Assembly (NCBI RefSeq): GCF_022549215.1
Contig: NZ_JAKZFC010000001.1
Span: 1-64,000, forward strand
Length of the DNA: 64,000 nt
Origin: Solibacillus palustris
GTDB taxonomy: Bacteria > Bacillota > Bacilli > Bacillales_A > Planococcaceae
Reading direction: 5' to 3'
The position numbers and the translations under genes are program-made. Below are positions 19,111-28,442 of this stretch, piece after piece. The notes under the pieces are model-generated. The model saw nothing but the letters and a program-made list of their open reading frames with translations, made no database searches and was not told the origin of the DNA. Numbering within the stretch: position 1 is the first letter of the stretch; each line of letters starts with the position of its first letter.

Positions 19111-20331
19111 ATGAGTTTACTATTAAAAAATGTCCGTCTTGAAACAGGCTATCAGTTTGAAAATGAAGAAGTTATCGCAACCAATACCGAGCTAATGGAT
19201 ATTTTAATGGAGGATGGCGTTTTTAAAAAAATAGAAAAGCAGATAGAGCCATCAGAAAATGTGACAGTACTTGATGCAAAAGGTCGATTATTATTACCAT
19301 CATTAAAGGATATGCATATACATTTAGATAAAACGTATTACAGCGGGCCATGGAAAGCACCGACCATTGCTAAAAAGGGCATTTGGACACGTATTGAAGA
19401 AGAACAGCAGTTATTACCAGAGCAATTGCCCGTAATGGTGGATCGTGCACAGGCGATTATTGAAATGTTAATTAGCAATGGTCATACGCATGTTCGAACA
19501 CATTGTAATGTTGATCCTCAAATCGGAACGAAACATGTTGAGTTAGTGCTCGAGCTATTAGAAAGCTATCGAGATAAAATTACATACGAGTTAGTGGCAT
19601 TTCCGCAGCACGGGTTATTGCACTCACAGGTGGAACAGCAATTGCAGCAAGCGTTACAAATGGGCGCAACGTATATTGGGGGATTGGACCCAGCAACTGT
19701 CGATCAAGATATAAATCGCTCTCTCGAAACGATGGTCCGCTTAGCGCATGAGGCAGATAAAGGGATTGATATCCATCTACATGATGGTGGGACACTAGGG
19801 GAATATGAAATACATCGTCTCATGGATTATTTAGAGCACTATCAGTTTAAAAATGAAGTAACAATTAGTCATGCTTTTGCATTGGCAGATATTTCGGCAA
19901 CTTCATTAGAAAAATTAATGGAACGAATGAAGAAGCATCAAATTAATATTGCAACAACTGTGCCTTTTGGACAAAATCGCCCAACGATTCCCATTTTCCA
20001 ATTAACAAATGCAGGTATTGGCGTTGCGGTGGGGCATGATAGCTTAACGGATCATTGGTCACCATTTGGCTCAGGTGACACCGTTGATAAGCTGAAAATT
20101 TTAGCGGAGCGCTTTTATTGCAGTGACGAGCGCCGATTAGGACAGTGCTGGAAGTTTGGCTCTGGGAATTTAACGCCGTTAAACGAGCAAGGTCTTCAGC
20201 AATGGCCAAAAATAGGTGATGAGGCAAATGCAGTGTTAGTTGAAGCAGTATGTAGTGCGCAAGTAATTGCACGGAATCGTCCAATTGAATACGTATTGTT
20301 TCGAGGAAATGTGACGTTTGAAAAACAGTAA
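19111..20331 (+). CDS. Cytosine-deaminase-like amidohydrolase
   Basis: A 406-residue metal-dependent hydrolase of the amidohydrolase superfamily, closest in pattern to cytosine deaminase/isopropylammelide-type enzymes. Metal ligands are visible in DMHIHLDKTYY (His-x-His, near residue 70), DIHLHDGG, ISHAFALAD and GHDSLTDHWSPFG (the Asp that activates water). The substrate is not determinable; deamination or hydrolysis of a small nitrogen heterocycle is the family expectation. The start is ATG 19111 after GAAGAGGTGATATAAC. It stands alone; a hairpin at 20338-20363 ends it. Confidence 0.82.
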   Translation: MSLLLKNVRLETGYQFENEEVIATNTELMDILMEDGVFKKIEKQIEPSENVTVLDAKGRLLLPSLKDMHIHLDKTYYSGPWKAPTIAKKGIWTRIEEEQQLLPEQLPVMVDRAQAIIEMLISNGHTHVRTHCNVDPQIGTKHVELVLELLESYRDKITYELVAFPQHGLLHSQVEQQLQQALQMGATYIGGLDPATVDQDINRSLETMVRLAHEADKGIDIHLHDGGTLGEYEIHRLMDYLEHYQFKNEVTISHAFALADISATSLEKLMERMKKHQINIATTVPFGQNRPTIPIFQLTNAGIGVAVGHDSLTDHWSPFGSGDTVDKLKILAERFYCSDERRLGQCWKFGSGNLTPLNEQGLQQWPKIGDEANAVLVEAVCSAQVIARNRPIEYVLFRGNVTFEKQ

Positions 20332-20337
20332 TTGTAG

Positions 20338-20363
20338 GGAGAGCTAAAATTAGCTCTCCTTTT
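20338..20363 (+). terminator. Terminator of amidohydrolase gene
   Basis: A perfect 9-bp stem GGAGAGCTA / TAGCTCTCC is followed by TTTTG. Confidence 0.85.
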
Positions 20364-20448
20364 GTTCTTTATTTGTATTAGTAATTAATTGGTAAAAATA
20401 TGAAACTAAACCATTTCCTTGACGTATATAAAAGGAGGAGGTGTGTGT

Positions 20449-20733
20449 ATGTTTAAGCGTAATATGTTGTTCGCGTTAGTCGGAGCATTGATTATACATA
20501 TCGCTTATGTTCTGATACAGCTACTAATTGGCATTATCCAAACGTTTTTCTATCAGCCCCAATTTGCACCGAACGATGTTATATTGCAATCAGAGGTGGC
20601 ATTTGGGTTTATGTTGCAGGGTGCGCCACTAATATTACTCGGGAGTTATTTTATTGTCGCAGTCGTGTTGTTTACAATATTAAATACAAAGGAAGCATTA
20701 AAAAGAAAGGTGCGAGGTCATGATCGAAATTAA
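20449..20733 (+). CDS. Small two-helix membrane protein
   Basis: A 94-residue protein with two hydrophobic segments (about residues 7-33, LFALVGALIIHIAYVLIQLL, and 56-79) joined by a loop, and a basic C-terminal tail (KEALKRKVRGH). The start is ATG 20449, 8 nt after AAAGGAGGAG. Its 3' end overlaps the start of the rtcB remnant by 14 nt, so it was once cotranscribed with rtcB. I do not recognise the family. Confidence 0.65.
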   Translation: MFKRNMLFALVGALIIHIAYVLIQLLIGIIQTFFYQPQFAPNDVILQSEVAFGFMLQGAPLILLGSYFIVAVVLFTILNTKEALKRKVRGHDRN

Positions 20734-20880
20734 CGGAAAATTTACCACCGCCAAAATTTATACGAATCTCCCACAGCAGGCCGCAATTGAGCAAATTGAT
20801 GAGCTCGTAAATCAGTCGTTTATGTCGGGGACAAAAGTTCGTATTATGCCGGATTATCATGCTGGTAAGGGCTGTGTGGA
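20720..20880 (+). pseudogene. rtcB remnant (5' end only)
   Basis: The first 53 or so codons match the N-terminus of RtcB-type RNA ligases of Firmicutes: IEINGKFTTAKIYTN, then the metal-site region KVRIMPDYHAGKGC. RtcB normally continues for several hundred residues with the catalytic Cys/His metal centre; here similarity stops after GKGCV and a terminator hairpin (20890-20916) follows at once. The open frame runs on to 20992 as unrelated sequence. It is therefore a truncated, non-functional remnant, probably produced by a deletion. Confidence 0.75.
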
Positions 20881-20889
20881 CGAAGTAAG

Positions 20890-20916
20890 GATATGCGCAT
20901 TTTGCATATCTTTTTT
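20890..20916 (+). terminator. Terminator within the degraded rtcB region
   Basis: The 7-bp stem GATATGC / GCATATC is followed by six T. The following 20917-21150 holds no gene I can support. Confidence 0.7.
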
Positions 20917-21156
20917 CATTTTATTTGAAATTTTTTGTACAACAACTCGAAAGACATGGATTTTGATAAAGCCTACACTTTCACATTATTAACAACACGC
21001 AAATTTGAACGGCTTGATAGACCAATCCGTATCCCGCTATACGAATGAATTTGAACACTTTTAGTCATGTATGAAAAATACATGTTTTAATTGCAAGCGT
21101 GTGCACTTGAGTTTCGCCAAAAAACAAGCCACAATGAGGTTTAAGGAGGCGTGACA

Positions 21157-22215
21157 ATGACATTAGCGCTCACAGAACAACTTCAACAACGTATTGAATT
21201 TTTAACTTTATATAAAAAAGAAACAAAGCAATCAGACACTTGGCTAAAACAGCGGATACAGCAGGCACAAGAACGGGATTTTACATTAACAACCGATGAG
21301 CTCACATATGGTGCACGTGTTGCCTGGCGCAATAGCAATAAATGCATTGGCCGTTTATTTTGGAACAGCTTAACGGTGTTTGACCGCCGTGAATTACTAG
21401 AGCCTCAACAAATCTTTGAAGCACTAGTAACGCATATCGACTTCGCAACAAATGACGGCAAAATCCGACCAGCGATTTCGGTATTTGATCCGACGCGGGT
21501 GCGTATTTGGAATCATCAGCTTATTCGTTATGCGGGCTATGAAACGGAAGAAGGCATTATTGGTGATTCGGATTCACTCGATTTTACGAAAGTTTGTGAA
21601 CAACTGGGCTGGCACGGGGAACGTACAAATTTTGATGTACTGCCACTTGTTATTCAAGTAGATGATAGGGTGCCGCAAGTTTTTGAAATTCCGAAAGAAG
21701 CTGTACTAGAAGTAACTATTACGCATCCTGATTATGATTTTAGTCAGCTGAACATGCAATGGTATGCGGTTCCAATTATTTCGAACATGCGCTTTAACAT
21801 TGCGGGTGTGGATTATCAGGCTGCACCATTTAACGGCTGGTACATGGGCACGGAAATCGGCGCACGTAATTTAGCAGATGATTACCGGTATAATTTTTTG
21901 CCGGATGTAGCACTAGTAATGGGGCTAGATACATCACGAAACGCATCATTATGGAAAGACCGCGCGTTAGTGGAACTCAATTTAGCGGTGCTCCATTCCT
22001 ATAAACAAGCAGGAGTCAGTATTGTTGACCACCACACAGCCGCGCAGCAGTTCTTGCTATTCCAACAGCAAGAACAGGAAAGTGCGCGTGATGTCACTGG
22101 TAACTGGGTATGGCTTGTTCCACCATTATCGCCTGCAACAACATCGATTTATCATCAACCAATCGACAACACATTAAAAAAGCCAAATTATTTGTATCAA
22201 ACACAGCCTTATTAA
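21157..22215 (+). CDS. nos: Nitric oxide synthase oxygenase
   Basis: Bacterial NOS: a heme and tetrahydrobiopterin/tetrahydrofolate enzyme that oxidises L-arginine to citrulline and nitric oxide, using reductases supplied by the cell. The 352 residues contain only the oxygenase domain. Cys63 in ARVAWRNSNKCIGRLFW is the heme thiolate; the substrate-binding Glu is in GWYMGTEIGARNL; and WVWLVPPLSP is the C-terminal cofactor region. Start ATG 21157 is 7 nt after AAGGAGG; an upstream in-frame GTG (21151) is too close to that site. It is a single gene, closed by a strong terminator at 22217. Family members protect Bacillus from oxidative stress. Confidence 0.96.
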   Translation: MTLALTEQLQQRIEFLTLYKKETKQSDTWLKQRIQQAQERDFTLTTDELTYGARVAWRNSNKCIGRLFWNSLTVFDRRELLEPQQIFEALVTHIDFATNDGKIRPAISVFDPTRVRIWNHQLIRYAGYETEEGIIGDSDSLDFTKVCEQLGWHGERTNFDVLPLVIQVDDRVPQVFEIPKEAVLEVTITHPDYDFSQLNMQWYAVPIISNMRFNIAGVDYQAAPFNGWYMGTEIGARNLADDYRYNFLPDVALVMGLDTSRNASLWKDRALVELNLAVLHSYKQAGVSIVDHHTAAQQFLLFQQQEQESARDVTGNWVWLVPPLSPATTSIYHQPIDNTLKKPNYLYQTQPY

Positions 22216-22216
22216 A

Positions 22217-22256
22217 AGAAGACAGTGCAAAAAAATGCACTGTCTTCTTTTTTTTT
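22217..22256 (+). terminator. Terminator of nos
   Basis: A 13-bp perfect stem AGAAGACAGTGCA / TGCACTGTCTTCT followed by nine T. Confidence 0.95.
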
Positions 22257-22288
22257 ATAAGGTGTTATAATAAACAATTTGCGCTGAG

Positions 22289-22843
22289 TTATTTTTTATT
22301 TAATATTAATTGAATCAATTCTTCTCGATCGATTAAATAGACATCGTTAATGTCTGCCAATTTTTCGGCTTGCTTAGTGAAGTGGGAGTTTGTAACAACC
22401 CAAGCCTCGGTTGCGTCGTACATTTTGACTGCACCGATAATTTCTTGTACAGCTTTCACACCAACAGTGCTTGAATAACGCTTTGCTTGTACTGCAATGA
22501 TGTCTTTACCATCTTTTAAAATCAAGTCTGCCCCATAATCACCACTTGTAGCGGTATAGTTCACTTTAAAGCCGCGACGTTTAAATAATTCCCCTAAAAA
22601 ATATTCAAAGTCTTCACCGCTCATTTGGTCAACTTCCCGAATCCCTGATTTGCGAAGCTTGGCGGTTTTACGAGATTTGGCCCAAATTTTAAACCCTATA
22701 TATAGCACGAAATAGCAAGCAATTCCATAACCTATACCTTCTAACGTGTTACTTAAATGCCAGCCAGTATATCCAGCGAGCGCAATGGGCACAAACCGGA
22801 AAATGGGCAGGCGCTTTTTATTTCGTCTTCTTTTTTTACGCAA
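22289..22843 (-). CDS. Membrane-anchored Mrr-like restriction endonuclease domain protein
   Basis: 184 residues: a basic N-terminus, two hydrophobic segments (residues about 12-50), and a C-terminal PD-(D/E)xK nuclease-type domain of the Mrr_cat/restriction-endonuclease family (FEYFLGELFKRRGFKV, then SGDYGADLIL and IIAVQAKRYSS giving the D ... Q-x-K pattern). Small membrane-tethered proteins of this kind are common in Bacillales; their role is not established, and a housekeeping role in DNA quality control is as likely as phage restriction. The start is TTG 22843, about 10 nt after GGAG on the minus strand. Confidence 0.75.
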   Translation of the reverse strand: MRKKRRRNKKRLPIFRFVPIALAGYTGWHLSNTLEGIGYGIACYFVLYIGFKIWAKSRKTAKLRKSGIREVDQMSGEDFEYFLGELFKRRGFKVNYTATSGDYGADLILKDGKDIIAVQAKRYSSTVGVKAVQEIIGAVKMYDATEAWVVTNSHFTKQAEKLADINDVYLIDREELIQLILNKK

Positions 22844-22905
22844 TGCAATTGTACTCCTTTAATTTACTTACGTTTAGTATAGCATAAAAGGGTACATACG
22901 TTTGG

Positions 22906-24105
22906 TTATATGGTACGATTTTTTGCGCTTGTAAAGGAAGCAATAAATAATAGCAGCGATACCAGAACAAATAGCGCAAGCGGCACAAACCAACTATCCG
23001 TAACGTCGTGAACAAGCCCAAATAACACTGGACCAATAGCCGCGACTAAATAGCCAATACTTTGTGCAAAACCTGATAACTCGGCTGCTTCAAAGGCGGT
23101 ATTAGTCCGCAGTGTAAACAGCATAAGTACAAGACCGAAAGAAGCACCACCTGCAAAGCCTAAGAAAATCATCCATACGACTGCAAGGCTTGTCCATTTA
23201 AATAAAAGCCCACTAAAACCGATGAGGTAGCAAATTGTAAAGAAGACGACAATCGGACGTTGCGATGTCATTTTCTCTGCGATAATTGGAATAATGAATG
23301 TCATCGGAATTTGTGAAAACTGCATGATTGATACCATCCAACCAGCCGATGTCGCATCTAAGCCCTGGCTAATAAATATTTCCGGAAGCCACGCCGCACA
23401 ACAGTAAAAAATAAATGATTGAAAGCCCATCGCTACAGCAATTGCCCAAGCGAGAGGTTGTTGCCACATTTTTTTCTGCACAGTTTGTTCGGAAGGGGTG
23501 TGCATTTCTACTTTGGCATTACGTAAAAGCGGTAGCCAAATGATAAGTGTTAGTAACCCTAAAATAATGGAAAAGCTAAGCGCAATTTGCCAGCCAGCAG
23601 ACTGAGCAATCGGAAAGCTTATTCCAGCCGCAATACCTGATGACATATTCATCGACACCGTATAAATACCGGTTAATAATCCAATATGTAATGGGAATTT
23701 TAATTTAAAATAACTTGGAATCAGTACATTACCAAAGGCAATTGCTACGCCAATTAATATTGTACCGAGTACGAGCAGTGACGTTACGCCAATCGAACGT
23801 AAAATAACGCCAGTACACAATAAAATTACCGAATAAAATAGTGTCCACTCCATGCCAAATTTTCGTGCAATACGCGGTGCAAATGGTGAAACAACAGCAA
23901 AGGCCAATAGTGGAATCGTCGTTAGAAAGCCTGCTAGTACATTTGAAATTCCGAGTCCATCACGGATAAATGAGGTAATCGGACCAACAACAGTAATCGG
24001 TGCTCGTAATGTCGTTGCAAATAAAAAAATGGCGATCATAAAAAATAATAAAGCCTTGTTTGATAGTATTTTTTTGCTTTGATAATCTGCTTGTTCGGAA
24101 TCCAT
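22906..24105 (-). CDS. CynX/NimT-type MFS transporter
   Basis: A 12-helix major-facilitator transporter of 399 residues. The N-terminal TM1 segment ends in LRAPITVVGPI, and the sequence pattern (LAFAVVSPFAPRIARKFGMEW, loop 2-3) fits the CynX/NimT subfamily, members of which carry cyanate or 2-nitroimidazole. The substrate here is unknown. The start is ATG 24105 with AAGGAGCTAG upstream. It is monocistronic. Confidence 0.82.
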   Translation of the reverse strand: MDSEQADYQSKKILSNKALLFFMIAIFLFATTLRAPITVVGPITSFIRDGLGISNVLAGFLTTIPLLAFAVVSPFAPRIARKFGMEWTLFYSVILLCTGVILRSIGVTSLLVLGTILIGVAIAFGNVLIPSYFKLKFPLHIGLLTGIYTVSMNMSSGIAAGISFPIAQSAGWQIALSFSIILGLLTLIIWLPLLRNAKVEMHTPSEQTVQKKMWQQPLAWAIAVAMGFQSFIFYCCAAWLPEIFISQGLDATSAGWMVSIMQFSQIPMTFIIPIIAEKMTSQRPIVVFFTICYLIGFSGLLFKWTSLAVVWMIFLGFAGGASFGLVLMLFTLRTNTAFEAAELSGFAQSIGYLVAAIGPVLFGLVHDVTDSWFVPLALFVLVSLLLFIASFTSAKNRTI

Positions 24106-24250
24106 AATCTAGCTCCTTCTTTAAATAATTTATATTATAACAACATATAACGTAAGGGTGAATTCTCTGAAAAATAAGAAAAATACTAATTCGTTGCGAT
24201 CAAATAGTTGTTATGATAGACTATAAGTCGTTATTAAATTTAATAGATAT

Positions 24251-24495
24251 ACCTCATGAAAAAGTGAGGTAGAGGTCGCGACCATTATTATTAGTATAGC
24301 TGAGATTGAGGAGAATCGGTGAAGCTTTATGAAAGGAATGGTTGCCGAAGTGTTGTTTTTCTTCTTAAAAACAATGCTGGGGCTGTTTCCGATAAGGAAC
24401 AGAACTGTCACATGTGTCGCGCATGTGTTGAGCTATCTTTCAAGTTTTGAGGTTTATAAAAGCCGTCACATAACTTGTGGCGGCTTTTCTTTTTA
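24251..24495 (+). ncRNA. Lysine riboswitch (L box) with terminator
   Basis: The hallmark segments occur in order: GAGGTAGAGGTCGCG (24266-24280), AGTATAGCTGAG (24292 on), GAAAGGAATGGTTGCCGAAG (near 24330-24349), GCTGGGGCTGTTTCCGATAAGG (24378 on, partly quoted) and AACAGAACTGTCACA. A 13-bp terminator stem (AAAAGCCGTCACA with TGTGGCGGCTTTT, 24457-24487) and a T run follow. Lysine binding should favour the terminator and shut off the permease at 24567. Confidence 0.93.
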
Positions 24496-24566
24496 TAAAA
24501 AAAATCTAGAGTCGGTTTATTCGAGCCATAATAAATCGAAGGAAAACTAAATAAGGAGATTTTTTC

Positions 24567-26024
24567 ATGAGTGAAGTTAAAATAGATCAGCTTGGCAAAA
24601 AAAATGAGCTGAAACGTAGTTTAAAAAGTCGTCATATTACAATGATTTCGCTAGGCGGAACAATCGGTACGGGGCTGTTTTTAGCTTCAGGTGGCGCAAT
24701 TGCGCAAGCAGGTCCAGGTGGTGCGTTACTAGCTTACGCATTAATCGGGATTATGGTGTACTTCTTAATGACATCACTAGGGGAGATGGCAGCATTCATG
24801 CCAACTTCAGGATCATTTAGTACGTACGCAACAAAATTCGTCGATCCGGCGTTAGGCTTTGCACTAGGCTGGAATTATTGGTACAACTGGGCAATTACGA
24901 TCGCAGCTGAAATCGCAGCCGTTTCATTAATTATGAAATACTGGTTCCCAGATAGTTCATCATTAACATGGACAATTTTATTTATCGTTGTGGTATTAAC
25001 GTTTAACGTCTTATCCGTAAAAGCATACGGCGAGGCAGAATATTGGTTTGCGATGATTAAGGTTGTAACGGTTATTATTTTCATCATTGTCAGCTTCTTA
25101 ATGATTTTCGGTCTATTAGGAGGAAATGATCCGGTAGGCTTCAAAAACTTCTTTGAAGGCGACGCACCATTCAACGGCGGCTTCATGGCAATGTTCGGTA
25201 TTTTCTTAGCAGCTGGTTTCTCATTCCAAGGAACAGAAATGCTAGGAGTTACGGCTGGTGAAACAGATGATCCAGCAAAAAACATTCCAAAGGCAGTACG
25301 TTCAGTGTTCTGGCGTATTCTATTGTTCTACATTTTCGCCATTGGTGCGATTGGTTTATTAATTCCATATACGGATACACGTTTATTATCAGAAGATATT
25401 GCGACGAGTCCATTTACATTAGTATTTGAAAACCTAGGTGTCGCATTTGCAGCATCTGTGATGAATGCGATTATTTTAACAGCGATGCTTTCTGCTGGTA
25501 ACTCGGGGTTATATGCAGCGAGTCGTATGTTATTCCAATTATCGGTTGATGGAAAAGCGCCTAAAATATTTCAAAAAGTAAATACGCGCGGTGTGCCAAT
25601 TTATGCATTACTTGCAACATTAGCAGTAGGCTGTCTATCATTCTTAGCTTCATTCTTCGGAGATGGCGTTGTCTACATTTGGCTATTAAACGCTTCTGGT
25701 ATGTCTGGCTTCATTGCTTGGTTAGGGATTGCAATTAGTCATTACCGTTTCCGTCGCGCATATGTCGCACAAGGCAAATCATTAAGCGATTTACCGTACG
25801 TATCGAGATTTTTCCCATTCGGTCCGCTTTTCGCGTTCGCGCTTTGTATGATTGTCGTATTAGGTCAAAACTATATGGCATTTACAGGTGATACGATTGA
25901 CTGGTACGGTGTCATTGTTTCGTATATTGGCTTACCATTATTCGCGTTATTATGGTTAGGCTATAAAGTAAAACATAAAACGAAAATCGTGCCGTTAGAT
26001 CAGTGTGATTTAACGAATAAGTAA
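24567..26024 (+). CDS. Lysine (basic amino acid) permease, APC superfamily
   Basis: A 485-residue, 12-helix amino-acid permease of the AAT family. The N-terminal motif RHITMISLGGTIGTGLFLAS and the segment GALLAYALIGIMVYFLMTSL are standard for LysP-like proteins, and FQGTEMLGVTAGET is the conserved TM6-region motif. The lysine riboswitch directly upstream makes lysine the expected substrate; the permease is therefore probably turned on when lysine is scarce. Start ATG 24567 follows ATAAGGAGA. A weak terminator lies at 26031-26062. Confidence 0.93.
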   Translation: MSEVKIDQLGKKNELKRSLKSRHITMISLGGTIGTGLFLASGGAIAQAGPGGALLAYALIGIMVYFLMTSLGEMAAFMPTSGSFSTYATKFVDPALGFALGWNYWYNWAITIAAEIAAVSLIMKYWFPDSSSLTWTILFIVVVLTFNVLSVKAYGEAEYWFAMIKVVTVIIFIIVSFLMIFGLLGGNDPVGFKNFFEGDAPFNGGFMAMFGIFLAAGFSFQGTEMLGVTAGETDDPAKNIPKAVRSVFWRILLFYIFAIGAIGLLIPYTDTRLLSEDIATSPFTLVFENLGVAFAASVMNAIILTAMLSAGNSGLYAASRMLFQLSVDGKAPKIFQKVNTRGVPIYALLATLAVGCLSFLASFFGDGVVYIWLLNASGMSGFIAWLGIAISHYRFRRAYVAQGKSLSDLPYVSRFFPFGPLFAFALCMIVVLGQNYMAFTGDTIDWYGVIVSYIGLPLFALLWLGYKVKHKTKIVPLDQCDLTNK

Positions 26025-26151
26025 ATCTAAAAGAAATCTCTTAACGGAGGTTTCTTTTTTTTATTGGAATCTTTGAATGTTTTTACATTTAGTCACATAA
26101 AATTCTAAATGAAGATATTGGTAATGCTATAATAAAGGAGGGGGAGCTAAT

Positions 26152-26703
26152 ATGAATTTAGTAGACAAAGCAACACAATTTATTGCACTAAAATATGATG
26201 GGCAACGACGTACAGCCATGCAAATTCCGTATGCGACCCATTTATTTGGGGTAGCCAGAATGTTAAAAAACAATGGTTATCGTGATATTGTAGTTACAGC
26301 AGGGTTGTTACATGATATTCTAGAAGATAATTTAGCAAGTGATGTTGAATTAATCGAGCTTTTTGGTTCAGAGGTGCTAGATCTTGTAAAGGCAACTACC
26401 GAAATGTCAAAAAGCTATACATGGCAAACCCGTAAAGAGTATGTAATAGCATCAATAAAAGATAAATTACCTGACGAGCTAGCCATTTTATTGGCAGAAA
26501 AAATTCAGAATGTGGAATCTATTTTTGCAGAGTTAGAGCAATTTGGAGAAGGCTTATGGGAGAACTTCAATGCGCCAAAAGAGCGGCAAGAATGGTATTA
26601 TAGAAGTATTATTAAACAAGTTGAAACCTACCATCCGAATGCGCTACTACTACCACAATTACAGCAAGCGGTAGATAAGCTATTCGTGAAGGTTGCTTAT
26701 TAA
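26152..26703 (+). CDS. HD-domain protein, (p)ppGpp-hydrolase-like
   Basis: A 183-residue cytoplasmic protein with the fold and order of the small HD hydrolases related to SpoT/MESH1: IPYATHLFGVARML gives the first His, and TAGLLHDILEDN gives the paired His-Asp and following Glu-Asp. The last metal-ligand Asp expected in the LADKLxN motif reads Glu here (LAEKIQN), so activity is uncertain. A phosphohydrolase or pyrophosphohydrolase role is the family expectation. Start ATG 26152 follows AAAGGAGGGGGAG. The next gene starts 17 nt after its stop and the pair is probably an operon. Confidence 0.7.
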   Translation: MNLVDKATQFIALKYDGQRRTAMQIPYATHLFGVARMLKNNGYRDIVVTAGLLHDILEDNLASDVELIELFGSEVLDLVKATTEMSKSYTWQTRKEYVIASIKDKLPDELAILLAEKIQNVESIFAELEQFGEGLWENFNAPKERQEWYYRSIIKQVETYHPNALLLPQLQQAVDKLFVKVAY

Positions 26704-26719
26704 GGAAGTGAAGAGACGG

Positions 26720-27400
26720 ATGCCTATTTCAGTGGGGTTTTATAAAAAAATTTATCAATGGTTGATGGATGCACAAGGGCAAACGGTAAAGTTTAGACCC
26801 TTTTTAACAAAGGACAATCCTTATAAATCACGCATTTTTTTAGTAAGTGCAAATGCAGTACCTCAGTTTCATGTAGAGGATGATGGTGAAAAGATCTTTG
26901 CAGAAGCCCTTATTAATCGTGCGTATTTAGAGAATGAATATTTAGATGAACTAAAGTTAGCGCCGCGTGAATTTCAAGGTTCATTGCAATTTGAAGCTTG
27001 GCTAGAAAAACTTGGCGAATCGCTTATATATACGGCATTAAATACGTTTCAATTAGATACACTTGATGATGCAAAGTGGGCAAAGAAAGAGGATGTTGAA
27101 AATTATACCCGCGGTGAAGAAATATTCCATGAAGTATTAGAAGAATTTCAACCTGAGATTTTGATTTTACAAGGTACGACAGCGTTTAACCAATTCAAAA
27201 AGCAGTTTGCTGAAAACCTTGTCATTTATAATCCAGCGATTACGAAAGTCCAATTATTAGAAGAAGCTGGCCCATTTGCAGAAATGCATTTTGCGAGTGG
27301 TAAAAAGATGCTTGTGTTTGTTACACGAAGCATGAGCTACTTTGGACAAGACGGTGAGAAGTTTAAAAAGTTTAAAGAAAACTTAATAAAAATACTGTGA
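26720..27400 (+). CDS. Conserved protein of unknown function, partner of the HD protein
   Basis: 226 residues, soluble, no signal peptide. I do not recognise a named family. The segment SRIFLVSANAVPQF and the late segment PEILILQGTTAFNQF are spaced like the two core strands of uracil-DNA-glycosylase-like folds, but this is a weak structural guess. The start is ATG 26720, 11 nt after AAGGAAG; an upstream TTG (26693) lies inside the HD gene. It is close to the HD gene and likely cotranscribed. Confidence 0.6.
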   Translation: MPISVGFYKKIYQWLMDAQGQTVKFRPFLTKDNPYKSRIFLVSANAVPQFHVEDDGEKIFAEALINRAYLENEYLDELKLAPREFQGSLQFEAWLEKLGESLIYTALNTFQLDTLDDAKWAKKEDVENYTRGEEIFHEVLEEFQPEILILQGTTAFNQFKKQFAENLVIYNPAITKVQLLEEAGPFAEMHFASGKKMLVFVTRSMSYFGQDGEKFKKFKENLIKIL

Positions 27401-27552
27401 ATATACGCAAAAACCGAACATTAATATTCCAATAACCGTATTTTTTATCAAATTTCCGAAAAATATGAATAATATTATTATTTAAAGGTTCTTGCAATTC
27501 GGTTTTCCCATGATTATAATTGGAACATTCATAAACTTAAATTTCATAACTT

Positions 27553-28356
<804 letters not shown>

Positions 28357-28442
28357 GAAGTTTTGTTTAAAAAAAAGTAAAATAGTTCAAGCGTGTTTTT
28401 AACTCAACATAGGGTACACATAAATTGGAGGAACACTTTTTT

